A stretch of DNA of 64,000 nt, taken from Holophagaceae bacterium (GTDB lineage: Bacteria > Acidobacteriota > Holophagae > Holophagales > Holophagaceae). Position numbers and translations under genes: made by a program. The notes beneath the pieces were generated by a model. That model ran no database searches, was not told the DNA's origin, and worked only from the letters and a program-made list of their open reading frames with translations. The DNA lies in contig JADJVL010000006.1 in the NCBI GenBank assembly GCA_016710635.1, positions 264,090 through 328,089 on the forward strand, given 5' to 3'. Shown in pieces: positions 1 through 8,982 of this stretch (position 1 is the first letter of the stretch; each line of letters opens with the position of its first letter).

Positions 1-445
1 GGAGACCCTGCTGCGGGAGAACGAACTCTCCCTGCTGGGCTTCTCCACACTGCAGGAGCGGGACCTCTACCGGATGCTCGTGAAGGTGGACGGCGTGGGG
101 CCGAAGCTGGCGCTGGCGGCCCTGGGCGCCCTGCCCCTGGACGAGCTCATCGTCGCCATCCGGGGTCGGGACGTGAAGGCCCTCACCCGCATTCCCGGCG
201 TGGGCAAGAAGACCGCGGAAAAGCTCTGCTTCGAGCTCTCCGAAAAGATGGGCGGGCTGGGCGGCCTCGACGGCCTTGGCGGCGCCGCGTCGCCCGGGGA
301 CGCCTGGGAGTCCGACCTGCGCTCCGCGCTCACGAACCTCGGCTTCAAGGAGGACGTGGTGCTGCCCGCAGTCCTGGGGCTCCGGGAGTCCCGGCCGCCC
401 CTGCCGGAGGCCATCCGCCTCGCCTTGAAGGCGCTGCAGCGGTGA
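1..445 (+). CDS. ruvA: Holliday junction branch migration protein RuvA (5' truncated by window edge)
   Basis: The reading frame is open from base 2 and gives 147 residues, about three quarters of a normal RuvA of roughly 200; the N-terminal OB-fold lies outside the window. RuvA forms the tetramer that clamps a Holliday junction and loads the RuvB motor. Two helix-hairpin-helix DNA-binding motifs are visible, around VDGVGPKLALAAL (about residue 29) and IPGVGKKTAEKL (about residue 64). A linker follows, then the C-terminal RuvB-contacting domain that includes LTNLGFKEDVV. The stop overlaps the GTG start of the next gene (GTGA), so translation of the two is probably coupled. RuvB and RuvC are not in the window. 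Identification is secure; only the start is unseen. Confidence 0.93.
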   Translation, partial: ETLLRENELSLLGFSTLQERDLYRMLVKVDGVGPKLALAALGALPLDELIVAIRGRDVKALTRIPGVGKKTAEKLCFELSEKMGGLGGLDGLGGAASPGDAWESDLRSALTNLGFKEDVVLPAVLGLRESRPPLPEAIRLALKALQR

Positions 446-1377
446 GCGTCCGCATCCTTTCCACCTCGAGCCTCGCGGGCGGCGCCCTGCGTGGCCTTGG
501 CGAGCGCTTCCCCGAACTGCTCGTAGCGCCCTTCCGCTCCAAAGCCTGGCACGCCGCCATGGCGGAGGCCGAGGCCCTGGTGGTGCTCCTCAGCGAACCG
601 CTCACCGGCGAGGACCTGGCGCGCGCGCCCCGCCTGCGGGTGCTCGCCACTTATTCCGTGGGCGTCAACCACCTGCCCGTGGCCTTGTGCGAGTCCCGCG
701 GCATCCGCATCGTGAGCACCCCGGGCGTGCTCACCGACGCCACCGCCGACCTCGCCCTCGCGCTCCTGCTCGGATTGAGCCGCCGCCTCCTCGAAGGCGA
801 CGCGCTGGTGCGCTCGGGAGCCTGGACCGGCTGGGCGCCGGAGCAGCTCCTTGGCACGGGGCTCACCGGCAAGGCCTGCGGCATCCTCGGCGCCGGCGCC
901 ATCGGCAAGGCCTTCGCCAAGCGGGTGTGGGCCCTCGGGATGACGCCCCTGTTCTGGGACCGGGAAGGCCTGGGCGGCGAGGTGGATTTCGGCCCCGCCC
1001 GGGGCCCGCGCCTTGCCCTGGACGAGCTCCTCCCCCGCAGCGCCGCGCTCTCCCTGCACTGCCCTTTGACCTCCGCGACCCGCGGGCTGCTGGACCGCAT
1101 GGCCCTTGAAAAACTTCCCACCGGCGCGATGATCATCAACACCGCCCGCGGCGGCATCCTCGACGAAGGCGCCGCTCTGGATTTGCTGCGCGCGGATCGG
1201 CTCGGCGGCGTGGCCCTCGATGTGTACGAGGGCGAGCCCGCCGTGGATCCGCGCTGGTTCCAGGCGCCCCGCACCCTGCTCCTTCCACACCTTGGGAGCG
1301 CCACGGTGGAGACCCGCAACGCGATGGCGGAACTGCTGTGCGAAGGAGTGACGGCAGTCCTTTCCTCCCGCTGCTAG
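442..1377 (+). CDS. D-isomer-specific 2-hydroxyacid dehydrogenase
   Basis: This 311-residue protein has the full layout of the NAD(P)-dependent D-2-hydroxyacid dehydrogenases (glyoxylate/hydroxypyruvate reductase, phosphoglycerate dehydrogenase and relatives). The Rossmann motif GAGAIG is at residues 150-155. The catalytic Arg lies in NTARGG (R236), the Glu in VYEGEP (E265) and the His in LPHLGSAT (H283). It is cytoplasmic with no signal peptide. The GTG start overlaps the ruvA stop by 4 nt. It lacks the C-terminal ACT domain of many SerA proteins, so a glyoxylate or hydroxypyruvate reductase role is as likely as serine biosynthesis. The substrate cannot be read from sequence. Confidence 0.88.
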   Translation: MSVRILSTSSLAGGALRGLGERFPELLVAPFRSKAWHAAMAEAEALVVLLSEPLTGEDLARAPRLRVLATYSVGVNHLPVALCESRGIRIVSTPGVLTDATADLALALLLGLSRRLLEGDALVRSGAWTGWAPEQLLGTGLTGKACGILGAGAIGKAFAKRVWALGMTPLFWDREGLGGEVDFGPARGPRLALDELLPRSAALSLHCPLTSATRGLLDRMALEKLPTGAMIINTARGGILDEGAALDLLRADRLGGVALDVYEGEPAVDPRWFQAPRTLLLPHLGSATVETRNAMAELLCEGVTAVLSSRC

Positions 1378-1409
1378 GCTGGACGTCTTCAAGCACCACG
1401 AGGCACACC

Positions 1410-2939
1410 GTGAACAAGATCTGGCTCCGCCTCCTCGATCCGCAGCTCGACGACATGTTCGCCGCCATCGCCGGAAAGGGTGCCGCAAGCGGCCCTGAAG
1501 CCCGGCTGGCCCTGGCGCACGCCCTCAACCTGCGCAGCCGCCACGCCGAAGCGCAGGAGCTGCTCGATGCCCTCCTCGCCGAGGACCGGGCCAACGGCGA
1601 CGCTTGGTTCGAGCGCGTCCTCTGCGAGGGCGAGCACGCCGACGACGAGGACCTGCGCATCCTGCACGAGCAGATCGAGGCCGTGCGCGATGAGCATCCC
1701 GACGTGGCCTGCCATCGCCGCAACCTGGGCTTCCTGCGCATCATCCAGCATCGCCTCGACGATGCGGAGCGCGCCCTGGAGCAGGCCCTGCGGCGGGACG
1801 CCCGGGATCCCAAGACCCTCGAACTCAGCGGCCTCCTCGCCCTCCAGCGGGACGAGCCCCAGGAGGCCAAGGCCCTGCTGTTGAAAGCCCTGTCCCTGTC
1901 TCCGAAGGATCCATCAACGCTACGCCTGCTGGGCCTGACGCTCGCCCAGCTCGGCGACGCCGCCGGCGCGGAGGCCCAGTTCTCCGCCGCGGTGGAGACG
2001 GAGCCCTTCTACTTCTGGGGCTGGCACAGCCTCGGCGAACTGCTCCTGCGCAAGGGGCCCACGGATGCTGGCCTGCGCTGCATCCACCGCGCCCGGGCGA
2101 TCCACATCAAGGAGGCCTCCAGCTACTTCATCCTGGCGGACCTGCTGGGAGAGCAGGGCCACATCGAAGTGGCCATGTCCGAACTCCACCAGCTGTTCCT
2201 GCTCGCGCCCAAGGCCAGCATCCTGGCCGAGGCCCAGTCCCTCCTCGGCGAGTTCTGCCGCGACAAGGGGGACCGCGAGTGCGCCCAGTCCTACTTCTCC
2301 CTCGCCGCCGAGACGGATCCGGACAGCGCGAACCCCTGGGCGGCCCTGGGCGACATGGCGCGGGAGGACCTGAACTGGGACGCCGCGATCCACTGCTACC
2401 AGGAGGCCCTGGTGCGCGAGCCCGAGGCCGCGGACATCCTCGTGCAGCTCGGCTACGCGCAGCTGGAGCTCGGCCACGTGGAGAAGGGGGAGCTGAACTT
2501 CCTCTCCGCCCTCGAATCCGACCCCTCCGAGTACAGCGCCTACCTGGGCCTGTCCGAGTGCTACCGGCAGGCCGGCCGCCACGAAGACCAGGCCAGCATG
2601 GTGGAGCAGGCGATGACCCTCGCCCCGGACGACGCGGACGTGTGGAACGCCCACGGAGTCTCCCTGGAAGGCAAGGAGCGCATGGCGGAAGCCACCACCG
2701 CCTACGAGAAGGCGCTGGAACTCCACCCGGAACACCGCAAGGCGGCCAACAACCTCGGCTTCCTCCTGGAGAAGCGCATGGAGCGGGGCGAGACCGAACT
2801 CAAGGCGAGGGCCGTGGACGCCTGGAAGCGCCGCTACTTCCTCTGCCTGCAGGAGGGCCAGAGCACGCGGATGGCCCGGGAGCATCTGCAGAAGCTCGGC
2901 GTCGCCGAGGACGAAATGCGCGCCTGGAGCGGCGTCTGA
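1410..2939 (+). CDS. tetratricopeptide-repeat protein
   Basis: The protein is 509 residues and almost entirely TPR helices, with recurring patterns such as ALGDMAREDLNWDAAIHCY and NAHGVSLEGKERMAEAT and about ten or more repeats between residues 60 and 490. TPR arrays are protein-protein interaction scaffolds, so no enzyme activity is implied. No signal peptide or membrane segment is seen, which points to the cytoplasm. I chose the GTG at 1410, which has GAGG about 6 nt upstream. The frame is open further upstream to an ATG at 1338, but that would overlap the dehydrogenase and add residues unlike the TPR body. The partner is unknown. Confidence 0.85.
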   Translation: MNKIWLRLLDPQLDDMFAAIAGKGAASGPEARLALAHALNLRSRHAEAQELLDALLAEDRANGDAWFERVLCEGEHADDEDLRILHEQIEAVRDEHPDVACHRRNLGFLRIIQHRLDDAERALEQALRRDARDPKTLELSGLLALQRDEPQEAKALLLKALSLSPKDPSTLRLLGLTLAQLGDAAGAEAQFSAAVETEPFYFWGWHSLGELLLRKGPTDAGLRCIHRARAIHIKEASSYFILADLLGEQGHIEVAMSELHQLFLLAPKASILAEAQSLLGEFCRDKGDRECAQSYFSLAAETDPDSANPWAALGDMAREDLNWDAAIHCYQEALVREPEAADILVQLGYAQLELGHVEKGELNFLSALESDPSEYSAYLGLSECYRQAGRHEDQASMVEQAMTLAPDDADVWNAHGVSLEGKERMAEATTAYEKALELHPEHRKAANNLGFLLEKRMERGETELKARAVDAWKRRYFLCLQEGQSTRMAREHLQKLGVAEDEMRAWSGV

Positions 2940-3436
2940 TTCCCGTCACGCTCGTGCACTAATCCAGCTTCCCGAAGTGTGGAAAACCCTGCGGATTCAA
3001 CGCCCACGAGCGTCCTAAACCGCGATGGATCAGTGACTTCGACCCAGGGATGAAGGTTTGCAAGCTCTATTTAAATAATGCAATGATGTTACTTATCACT
3101 AAGTCCAGAAAAACGGTTCCTGCCTCCGTCCTGGTGCGGTTTTCCACAGGTTTCGATGATCTTTCGGGTTGACAAGCGGGTGACGGCTTCGTGACGGGCC
3201 GCCGATTTCACGCTCGGTTTCCGGGTGCTTCGCGCCCCGGGTCAGACAATGGGAAACCCAGTGCTGACGGCCTTCCGCGGGAGTCGGGGGACTGGCTGGG
3301 GGCTGACCGGAAAGCTTGAACATCGTTTTTTTGATATGTTTGACGATAATTATTCGTCTTTTTGGATTTTACAAGGACTGGGAGCCAGGGCCTCCCAGGC
3401 GCGAGCTGGGCGGAAGGCTTCGGTGGGAGCCCGCCA
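2940..3436. other. long intergenic region with AT-rich segments and paired DnaA-box-like sites
   Basis: No convincing gene is present between the TPR gene and the 3' end of smc. Two segments are strikingly AT-rich for this genome (about 3060-3110 and 3310-3375). The 9-mer TTTTCCACA, which fits the loose DnaA-box pattern TTWTNCACA, occurs at 3140-3148. It occurs again in the opposite orientation at 2978-2986, within an 11-bp inverted repeat TGTGGAAAACC. A 7-bp hairpin (CTGGGAG at 3378-3384, CTCCCAG at 3392-3398) follows the smc stop but has no U-run. A 5-bp hairpin plus T5 at about 3341-3362 could be a weak plus-strand terminator. Function is unknown. Confidence 0.5.
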
Positions 3437-6400
3437 TCAGACCAGGGCTTCGGCTTCCCGCAATTGCACGCTCACCAGGCGGGAGACGCCCTGCTCCTCC
3501 ATGGTGACGCCGTAGAGGGTGTCCGCCGCCATCATCGTCGGCTTCTGGTGCGTGATGACGATGAACTGCGTGCCGGTCTTCATGCCGTTCACCATGGCGG
3601 CGAAGCGGCCCACGTTCGCTTCGTCGAGGGGCGCGTCCACTTCGTCGAGGACGCAGAAGGGCGAAGGCTTGAAGTGGAAGATGGCGAAGAGGAGCGAGAT
3701 CGCCGTGAGGGCCTTCTCGCCGCCGCTGAGGAGCATGAGGGCCTTGGCGCTCTTGCCCGGCGGCTGGGCGGTGATCTCGATGCCGCACTCCAGGAGGTTC
3801 TTGGGATCCTCCAGGGAGAGCGAGGCCTGGCCGCCGCCGAAGGCCTCCCGGAAGACTTCCTGGAAGCGGGCGTTGATGAAGTCGAAGGCCTCCTTGAAGC
3901 GTTCCTCCGAAGTCTGGTTGATCTCCTGGATGGTGCTCTCCAGGTTCTGGATGGCCTCAGTGACGTCCGCGCGCTGCTGGTTCATGTAGGCGAGGCGGTC
4001 CTCCGCCTCGGCGAGCTCCTGCACCGCCAGCGGGTTCACGCCGCCGAGGTCGAGGCGCTTGCCCTGGGCTTCCGCGAGGCGGGTCTGATGCACCAGCTCG
4101 CCTTCGTCCCAGGCCGCGCGCTCCTCGTCGGTGACCGACCCGAGGAAGTCCGGCACCGGCATCCCGAGGGCCAGTTCGATCTCCTTGGAGAGGGCCTCGG
4201 CGCTGCCCTGCACCTGCGCGGCGGACACCAGGGCCTCCTGGTGCAGCTGCCGCGCGTTCTCGAGGATCTGCTGCAGCTCGCGGGCCGCCCGCTCCGCCAC
4301 CCGCAGCCGCTCCTGCTCCTCCTCCAGCCTGGGCTGGGCCTCCGACTGCTGCTCGGCGAGGACGCGGCGCTCGGACAGGTGGACCTGGGCTTCGGCTTCC
4401 ATCTCGCCCAGGCGCGCGGTGGCGGCCTGGGCCCGCGCGACGCAGTCGAGGCGCTCGGCCTCCAGGCGCTGGGCCTCGGAGGTCAGATCGAAGGCGCCCC
4501 GCTGCAGCATGCCCAGCTGCCGCTGCAGGCCGTCCCGCTCGGACCAGGCGCCGTCGCGGAGCCGTCCCGCCTCCAGCTGCGCCTCCCGCTTCTGCTCGAG
4601 CAGGGACTGGGCTTCGCTGACCTTGGCCTCCGCGCCGTGGATCTCCGTTTCCAGGCCCAGATCCTCCTGGGCCTCCGGGTGCTCGTCGAGCTCCCGCAGC
4701 ACGCCCCGCAGCCGCTCGGTCTCCTGCTCGAACTGGCCCCACAGTTCGTCCGCCCGGGCCTCGGCCTCCTCGATCTCCCGGAGCTGGGCCTCCGCGGACT
4801 GGCGCCGGCCTTCCAGATCCTGCACCTTGAGGCGGGCCTCCCGGCGGTCCTGCTCCATCTCCTGGGCGCGGCCGCGGGCCTGGGCCACTTTCGCCGTGGC
4901 GGCCTTCACCAGGGCTTCCGAGGATTCCAGCTGTCCGAGAGCCTCCTCCCGTGCGGCGCGGGCCGCGTCGAGGTCCACCCGGAGCTTGAGGGGGGAGGCC
5001 GCCGGCGCCTTGCCCCCGGCGAGGACGGGGCCGTAGGGCAGGCGCACGAGCTTTGGCGAGACGAAGGCGCAGGAGGGATGGGTCCTGGCGAGGGCCGGCA
5101 GGTCGCCATCGGCGCAGAGGAAGGCCCGGGCCAGGAGCGCCTGCAGGGGCGCGGGGGCGCCCGCCTTCCAGCGCAGATGCGGCTCGATGCGTTCGCAGCC
5201 CGGAGGCGCCGGGACGGCCTCGGCGGCGTCCTCCAGGGAGACGAGCAGATGGCCGGGCGCCTCGTGCAGGTGGGAGGGATCCCGCAAGGCCACGGTCTCG
5301 ATCCAGGGCCCCAGGAGCCGCTCCACGGCGACGCGCACCTCCTCGTCGGCGCTCAGGCATTCGGCCACGCCCTTGGGATCCTCGCCCCGGCCCCGGAGCC
5401 ATTGGAGGGACTGCTTCTGGTGGTCGGAGCCGCTGGCCTGGGCCAGGGCGTCAGCGATCTGGGAAGCCCGGCGCTCCTCCTTCTCCAGGACGCCCTCGCA
5501 GGCCCGCAGGGCGGACACGGCGGCGCGCTCGGCGTCTTCGGCGTCGCGGCCTTCCCGGGCGTGGAGGGCCATGGCCTCGTCCATCTGCTCGAGGCGCTCC
5601 CGGGAACCTTCGAGTTCACGGCCCAGGCGGGCGGATTCGAGTTTCAACCCGTCCAGGCGGGGGGCGCGGACGGCCTCCTCGTGGTTGAGCGCATCGAGGC
5701 GGCCCTCCACCTGGGCGATCTGGTGCTGGACCGCCAGGCGCTGCTTGTGGCGCAGCTGGGCGGCGCTCTGGAGCTCGGCCCGCTTCCGGCGCAGGGCCTG
5801 CAGCTCGCCTTCGGCCTTGCGCAGGGCGCCCAGGGCCAGGGCGACCTCGGCTTCCGCGTCCTTGAGGACCGCGGAACGGGCTTCCAGGGCCGCGGCGGCG
5901 GCGAGTTCCTTCTGCGCGAGGGCCTCGACTTCGGTGCCGGAGTCGGCGGCCCGCGCCTGCAGCTCGGCGATCCGCGCGGAGAGACGGTGGTCCTGATCCT
6001 GCGATTCCTGCGCCCGGGCTTCCTGGAACCCGCGCTCCTGATCAAGGAGGCCCAGCTTCTGGTCCAGGGCCATGACGCCGCGGGCGCGCCGCTCCTGGGC
6101 CCGCTGCAGCTCGTCGACTTCCAGGCGCAGGCCTTCGACCTCGCTCGCCTTCTCCGAGGCCTGGGCGGTCAACGACGCGAGCTGGCGCTCCAGCAGGTCG
6201 AGCTGCTCCTCCGTCCGGGCCCTCGAAGCGCTCAGCTCCTGGGCCTTGCCCGCCAACAGGATGCGCTGCAGCGCCTTGATCTCCGCATCCAGCTCCGCGG
6301 CCCGCCGGGCCCGGGCGGCCTGCCGGCGCAGGGAATCGAGGGCCTTCCCCTGCTCGTGCAGGATGTCGTCGAGGCGCGTGAGGTTCGCCTTCGTGTCCTC

Positions 6401-6943
6401 CAGGCGCCGCTCCGCGTCCAGGCGACGCAGCTTGTAGCGGGTGATGCCCGCCGCTTCCTCCAGAAGGGAGCGGCGGTCCTTGGGCTTGGTGGAGAGGATC
6501 AGGTCGATCTGCCCTTGCTGGATGAAGCTGTAGGCGCGGGTGCCCATGCCCGTGTCCATGAGCAGGTCCTGGACGTCCTTGAGCCGGGCGTCGCGGCCGT
6601 TGACGCGGTACTCGCTGCCCGTGTCCCGGTAGAGGCGCCGGGCGATCACGACCTCCTTCACCGCCCCGGGCAGGGCGGGATCGGGCATCTCGAGGGTGAG
6701 CTTCACCTCCGCGAGGCCCATGGGCTTGCGGGAGGCAGTGCCGGCGAAGATCACGTCCGCCATCTCGGCGCCCCGCAACAGGCTGGCCCGCTGCTCCCCC
6801 AGCACCCAGGCCAGGGCGTCGGAGATGTTGGACTTGCCGCAGCCGTTGGGGCCGACGACGGCGGTCATGCCCTCGGGGAAGCCCAGTTTCTGGGAATCCG
6901 CGAAGGACTTGAATCCGTTCAGTTCAAGGGCGATGAGACGCAA
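3437..6943 (-). CDS. smc: chromosome segregation protein SMC
   Basis: This 1168-residue protein has the complete SMC architecture. An N-terminal ATPase lobe carries Walker A GPNGCGKS (residues 31-38). A long coiled coil leads to a hinge domain at roughly residues 530-660, and a second coiled coil returns to a C-terminal lobe with the ABC signature LLSGGEK (from 1071) and Walker B CVLDEVD (1097-1103). SMC dimers with ScpA/ScpB condense and align sister chromosomes; the scp genes are not in the window. The start is a TTG at 6943, which gives LRLIALELNGFKSFADS and matches the usual SMC N-terminus; GGGGAAGG lies just upstream. The gene is monocistronic here and convergent with the TPR gene. Confidence 0.96.
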   Translation of the reverse strand: MRLIALELNGFKSFADSQKLGFPEGMTAVVGPNGCGKSNISDALAWVLGEQRASLLRGAEMADVIFAGTASRKPMGLAEVKLTLEMPDPALPGAVKEVVIARRLYRDTGSEYRVNGRDARLKDVQDLLMDTGMGTRAYSFIQQGQIDLILSTKPKDRRSLLEEAAGITRYKLRRLDAERRLEDTKANLTRLDDILHEQGKALDSLRRQAARARRAAELDAEIKALQRILLAGKAQELSASRARTEEQLDLLERQLASLTAQASEKASEVEGLRLEVDELQRAQERRARGVMALDQKLGLLDQERGFQEARAQESQDQDHRLSARIAELQARAADSGTEVEALAQKELAAAAALEARSAVLKDAEAEVALALGALRKAEGELQALRRKRAELQSAAQLRHKQRLAVQHQIAQVEGRLDALNHEEAVRAPRLDGLKLESARLGRELEGSRERLEQMDEAMALHAREGRDAEDAERAAVSALRACEGVLEKEERRASQIADALAQASGSDHQKQSLQWLRGRGEDPKGVAECLSADEEVRVAVERLLGPWIETVALRDPSHLHEAPGHLLVSLEDAAEAVPAPPGCERIEPHLRWKAGAPAPLQALLARAFLCADGDLPALARTHPSCAFVSPKLVRLPYGPVLAGGKAPAASPLKLRVDLDAARAAREEALGQLESSEALVKAATAKVAQARGRAQEMEQDRREARLKVQDLEGRRQSAEAQLREIEEAEARADELWGQFEQETERLRGVLRELDEHPEAQEDLGLETEIHGAEAKVSEAQSLLEQKREAQLEAGRLRDGAWSERDGLQRQLGMLQRGAFDLTSEAQRLEAERLDCVARAQAATARLGEMEAEAQVHLSERRVLAEQQSEAQPRLEEEQERLRVAERAARELQQILENARQLHQEALVSAAQVQGSAEALSKEIELALGMPVPDFLGSVTDEERAAWDEGELVHQTRLAEAQGKRLDLGGVNPLAVQELAEAEDRLAYMNQQRADVTEAIQNLESTIQEINQTSEERFKEAFDFINARFQEVFREAFGGGQASLSLEDPKNLLECGIEITAQPPGKSAKALMLLSGGEKALTAISLLFAIFHFKPSPFCVLDEVDAPLDEANVGRFAAMVNGMKTGTQFIVITHQKPTMMAADTLYGVTMEEQGVSRLVSVQLREAEALV

Positions 6944-7047
6944 ACCTTCCCCTACCTAGACCCGTTCGTGAAAAGGGAGAAGGAACCTCCGCCCACATTC
7001 CTTCATACCAGCTTCCAGGAGCCTGTTTCCCGCCATGTTTCCGGTCC

Positions 7048-7076
7048 TGGGCAGGCGGCCCCCCGGACGATAGACT
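7048..7076 (+). promoter_or_regulatory. candidate promoter of the pilus assembly operon
   Basis: TGGGCA at 7048-7053 and TAGACT at 7071-7076 are separated by 17 bp, upstream of the first gene of the operon and downstream of the divergent smc start. TAGACT resembles the TAGGCT/TAGTCT hexamers seen before other genes in this window. The -35 match is modest. Confidence 0.3.
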
Positions 7077-7139
7077 AGGCCCTTGCCCTGCCGCATTTCC
7101 GGCCAATGGTTTTTTTCGCCTTTTTCACTTGGAGTGCCC

Positions 7140-7310
7140 GTGCCCCCCCTTCCGGACCACATGCGCTACCCGGAATCCGGATTCTGGTGGCTTCATGCCC
7201 TGTCCTTCATGGCGGTGTTCTGCTGGGGCTGGTTTCACGGGCAGAACCGGGCCCAGCGCCGTTTCGCCAAGTTGGCCGAGGCCATGAAAGCCGGGGAGGA
7301 AGGCCGATGA
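7140..7310 (+). CDS. small single-pass membrane protein at the head of the pilus operon
   Basis: This 56-residue protein has one hydrophobic segment (WWLHALSFMAVFCWGWF), followed by a basic and acidic helix ending in KLAEAMKAGEEGR. The GTG at 7140 is preferred because GGAG lies 5 nt before it; an ATG at 7161 is the alternative and has no ribosome binding site. Its stop overlaps the next ATG (ATGA at 7307-7310), which ties it to the pil-type operon. The N-out/C-in arrangement and position suggest an inner-membrane accessory factor. I do not recognise a family. Confidence 0.55.
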   Translation: MPPLPDHMRYPESGFWWLHALSFMAVFCWGWFHGQNRAQRRFAKLAEAMKAGEEGR

Positions 7311-8038
7311 AGCTGACCGCCTTCGGTCCCAAGGAGGCTTCGATCCTGTGGATCGAGCCCCACCGCATCCACGGCGGAGGCCAGTCCCGGGCACTGCAGG
7401 GCCCGCCGGACGAGGACCAGCTCGCCGTCGCCCTCAACAGCCTCGCCCCCGGGCCCACCTTCTGGATCGTCGACGACCTCTGGGCCCCGTCGGTACTGCT
7501 GCGGGACATCGTCGAACTGCCCCCGGGCGCGGAAGCCCAGGAGGCCTTCTTCCGGTGGCGCTACGCCCAGCATCTGGCCCTCGACGGCGCCCACGCGGTG
7601 CAGTCCATCAAGGTCGGCGAAGCCACCTACCTCGTGGCGGGGCTGCCCCAGGAGCTGCGGGACGGCTGGCTGGCTCTCGGCGCCCGGCTGGGCCGCACCG
7701 TGCACCGCCTCGTGCCCCGCTGGCTCTGGCTCTACAACCGGCTGGCCCCCACCCGGGAGCTGCCGGGCATGCTCCTGTCCCTCTGCCCGGTGGGCGGCGG
7801 GAAGTACACCGGCACCCTCGCGGCCTGGGGCCGGGACCTGGCCCTCCTGCGCCAATGGTCCGATCCCGCCGATGCCGAAACCTGGGTCAGCGACCGGGTG
7901 ATGACGTCCAGCGCCTTCCTGGCAAGGGAGAACCGCTCCCCTCAGGAGCTCTGGGTCTGGGGCGCGCCCACCTGGCCCACCGGCGCCCTGCCCCACCACC
8001 TCCTGCAGCCCGAAATTCCCGGGTCCGAGGCCCTCTGA
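7307..8038 (+). CDS. PilM-position protein of the pilus/secretion assembly operon
   Basis: This 243-residue cytoplasmic protein sits exactly where pilM (or the cytoplasmic part of gspL) stands in pilMNOPQ operons, directly before a PilN-like gene. It is shorter than PilM (about 350), and I cannot see the phosphate-binding motifs of the actin-like ATPase fold. The readable core includes FWIVDDLWAPSVLLRDIV and a middle region with several Trp residues. The ATG at 7307 overlaps the upstream stop, and its own TGA shares a base with the next ATG (TGATG at 8036-8040). The role as the cytoplasmic anchor for the PilN/O complex is inferred from position only. Confidence 0.6.
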   Translation: MKLTAFGPKEASILWIEPHRIHGGGQSRALQGPPDEDQLAVALNSLAPGPTFWIVDDLWAPSVLLRDIVELPPGAEAQEAFFRWRYAQHLALDGAHAVQSIKVGEATYLVAGLPQELRDGWLALGARLGRTVHRLVPRWLWLYNRLAPTRELPGMLLSLCPVGGGKYTGTLAAWGRDLALLRQWSDPADAETWVSDRVMTSSAFLARENRSPQELWVWGAPTWPTGALPHHLLQPEIPGSEAL

Positions 8039-8982
8039 TGGCGATTCCGGTCCTCAAACTCAACCTGGCCCCCGAGCCCAGCCTCTGGCGCCAGAACCAC
8101 GAGGCCATGGGCTGGGGCGCCGTGGGCCTGGGCGCCCTGCTGCTGGTGGGCACCTCCGCCTTCACGGGCTGGAAGTACTACAAGGCCACCAAGGAAGCGA
8201 CGCAGAGCTTCAAGATCACCCAGGAGGCCCAGAAGGTCGCCCGGGAGCAGGGCGAGCTCGTGACCACCCTCAAGAGCGTGGACGTCTCCACGGAGCTGCC
8301 CCGCTGGAAGCTGGCGGAACGGATCCTGTCCGAGCGCACCCTGCCCTGGTCACGGCTCACCGCGGAGCTCGAGCGCAGCCTCGTCCAGGACGTGCGGGTC
8401 AAGAGCATCCAACGCATCCGCGGGACCGACCAGACCGTCCAGCTGGCCCTGAAGGGGGAGGCCCGGAGCCGGGACGCCGAGGTCAAGTTCATCGAAAGGC
8501 TGCAGGGCAACGGCGTCTTCGCCCAGGTGCTGCTGGAGCGTGAGGCGGAACGCCAGGGCGGCGGCCTCGACTTCGAGCTCAAGCTGCCGGCCACCGCCAC
8601 CCCCAAGCCCTACGAGCCCCTGCCCGCGCCTGAATTCGCCCGCAGCGCGGCCCCCGCACCGCCCGTCCGCGCGACGCCCGCCCCCGCCCCAAGGCCGGGA
8701 GCCCCCACGAAAACCCCCGTGGCCCGGAACCCGGCTCCCGCCGGAGAGGCACCCAAGCTGAACCTGCCGCCGCCGCCCGACTTCAGTCCAGGCGCGCTGG
8801 CTCCCGAAGACCGGGCCGAAGCCATCCGCAAGCGCATCGAACAGGTCCGCGCCGCCCAGCAGGAACAGACCGAAGCCAAGCTCCAGCGCGACGCCGAGGC
8901 GCGGCGGGCCGCCGGCCAGCCGGCGGGACCCGGCGGCCGCGCGCCCCGCGGCGCCCAGGACCGGCGGAAGGAACAGCCATGA
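8038..8982 (+). CDS. pilN: PilN-like inner-membrane assembly protein
   Basis: This 314-residue protein begins with IPVLKLNLAPEP, a short cytoplasmic N-terminus of the PilN type (in PilN this segment docks onto PilM). One transmembrane helix follows at about residues 23-43 (GAVGLGALLLVGTSAFTG), then a periplasmic coiled coil and a ferredoxin-like domain to about residue 185. Beyond that the protein is unusual: a proline/alanine-rich linker (about 200-250) and a charged helix with IRKRIEQVRAAQQEQTEAKL that has no counterpart in standard PilN (about 200 residues). The ATG shares a base with the previous stop, and the end overlaps pilO by 4 nt. Confidence 0.78.
   Translation: MAIPVLKLNLAPEPSLWRQNHEAMGWGAVGLGALLLVGTSAFTGWKYYKATKEATQSFKITQEAQKVAREQGELVTTLKSVDVSTELPRWKLAERILSERTLPWSRLTAELERSLVQDVRVKSIQRIRGTDQTVQLALKGEARSRDAEVKFIERLQGNGVFAQVLLEREAERQGGGLDFELKLPATATPKPYEPLPAPEFARSAAPAPPVRATPAPAPRPGAPTKTPVARNPAPAGEAPKLNLPPPPDFSPGALAPEDRAEAIRKRIEQVRAAQQEQTEAKLQRDAEARRAAGQPAGPGGRAPRGAQDRRKEQP

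Noticed and set aside
1338..1409. Extended N-terminus for the TPR protein from the ATG at 1338
   Set aside because: It would overlap the dehydrogenase by 40 nt, has a poorer ribosome binding site and adds residues without TPR character.
3378..3398. 7-bp hairpin as the smc terminator
   Set aside because: No U-run follows it on the minus strand.
3099..3515. Two short frames in the long intergenic region
   Set aside because: They overlap on opposite strands, have no ribosome binding site, unusual composition and no recognisable motif.
3362..7078. Open frame of more than 1200 codons on the plus strand opposite smc
   Set aside because: It is antisense to a fully conserved SMC gene; long antisense frames are expected at this GC content, and the translation has no domain character.
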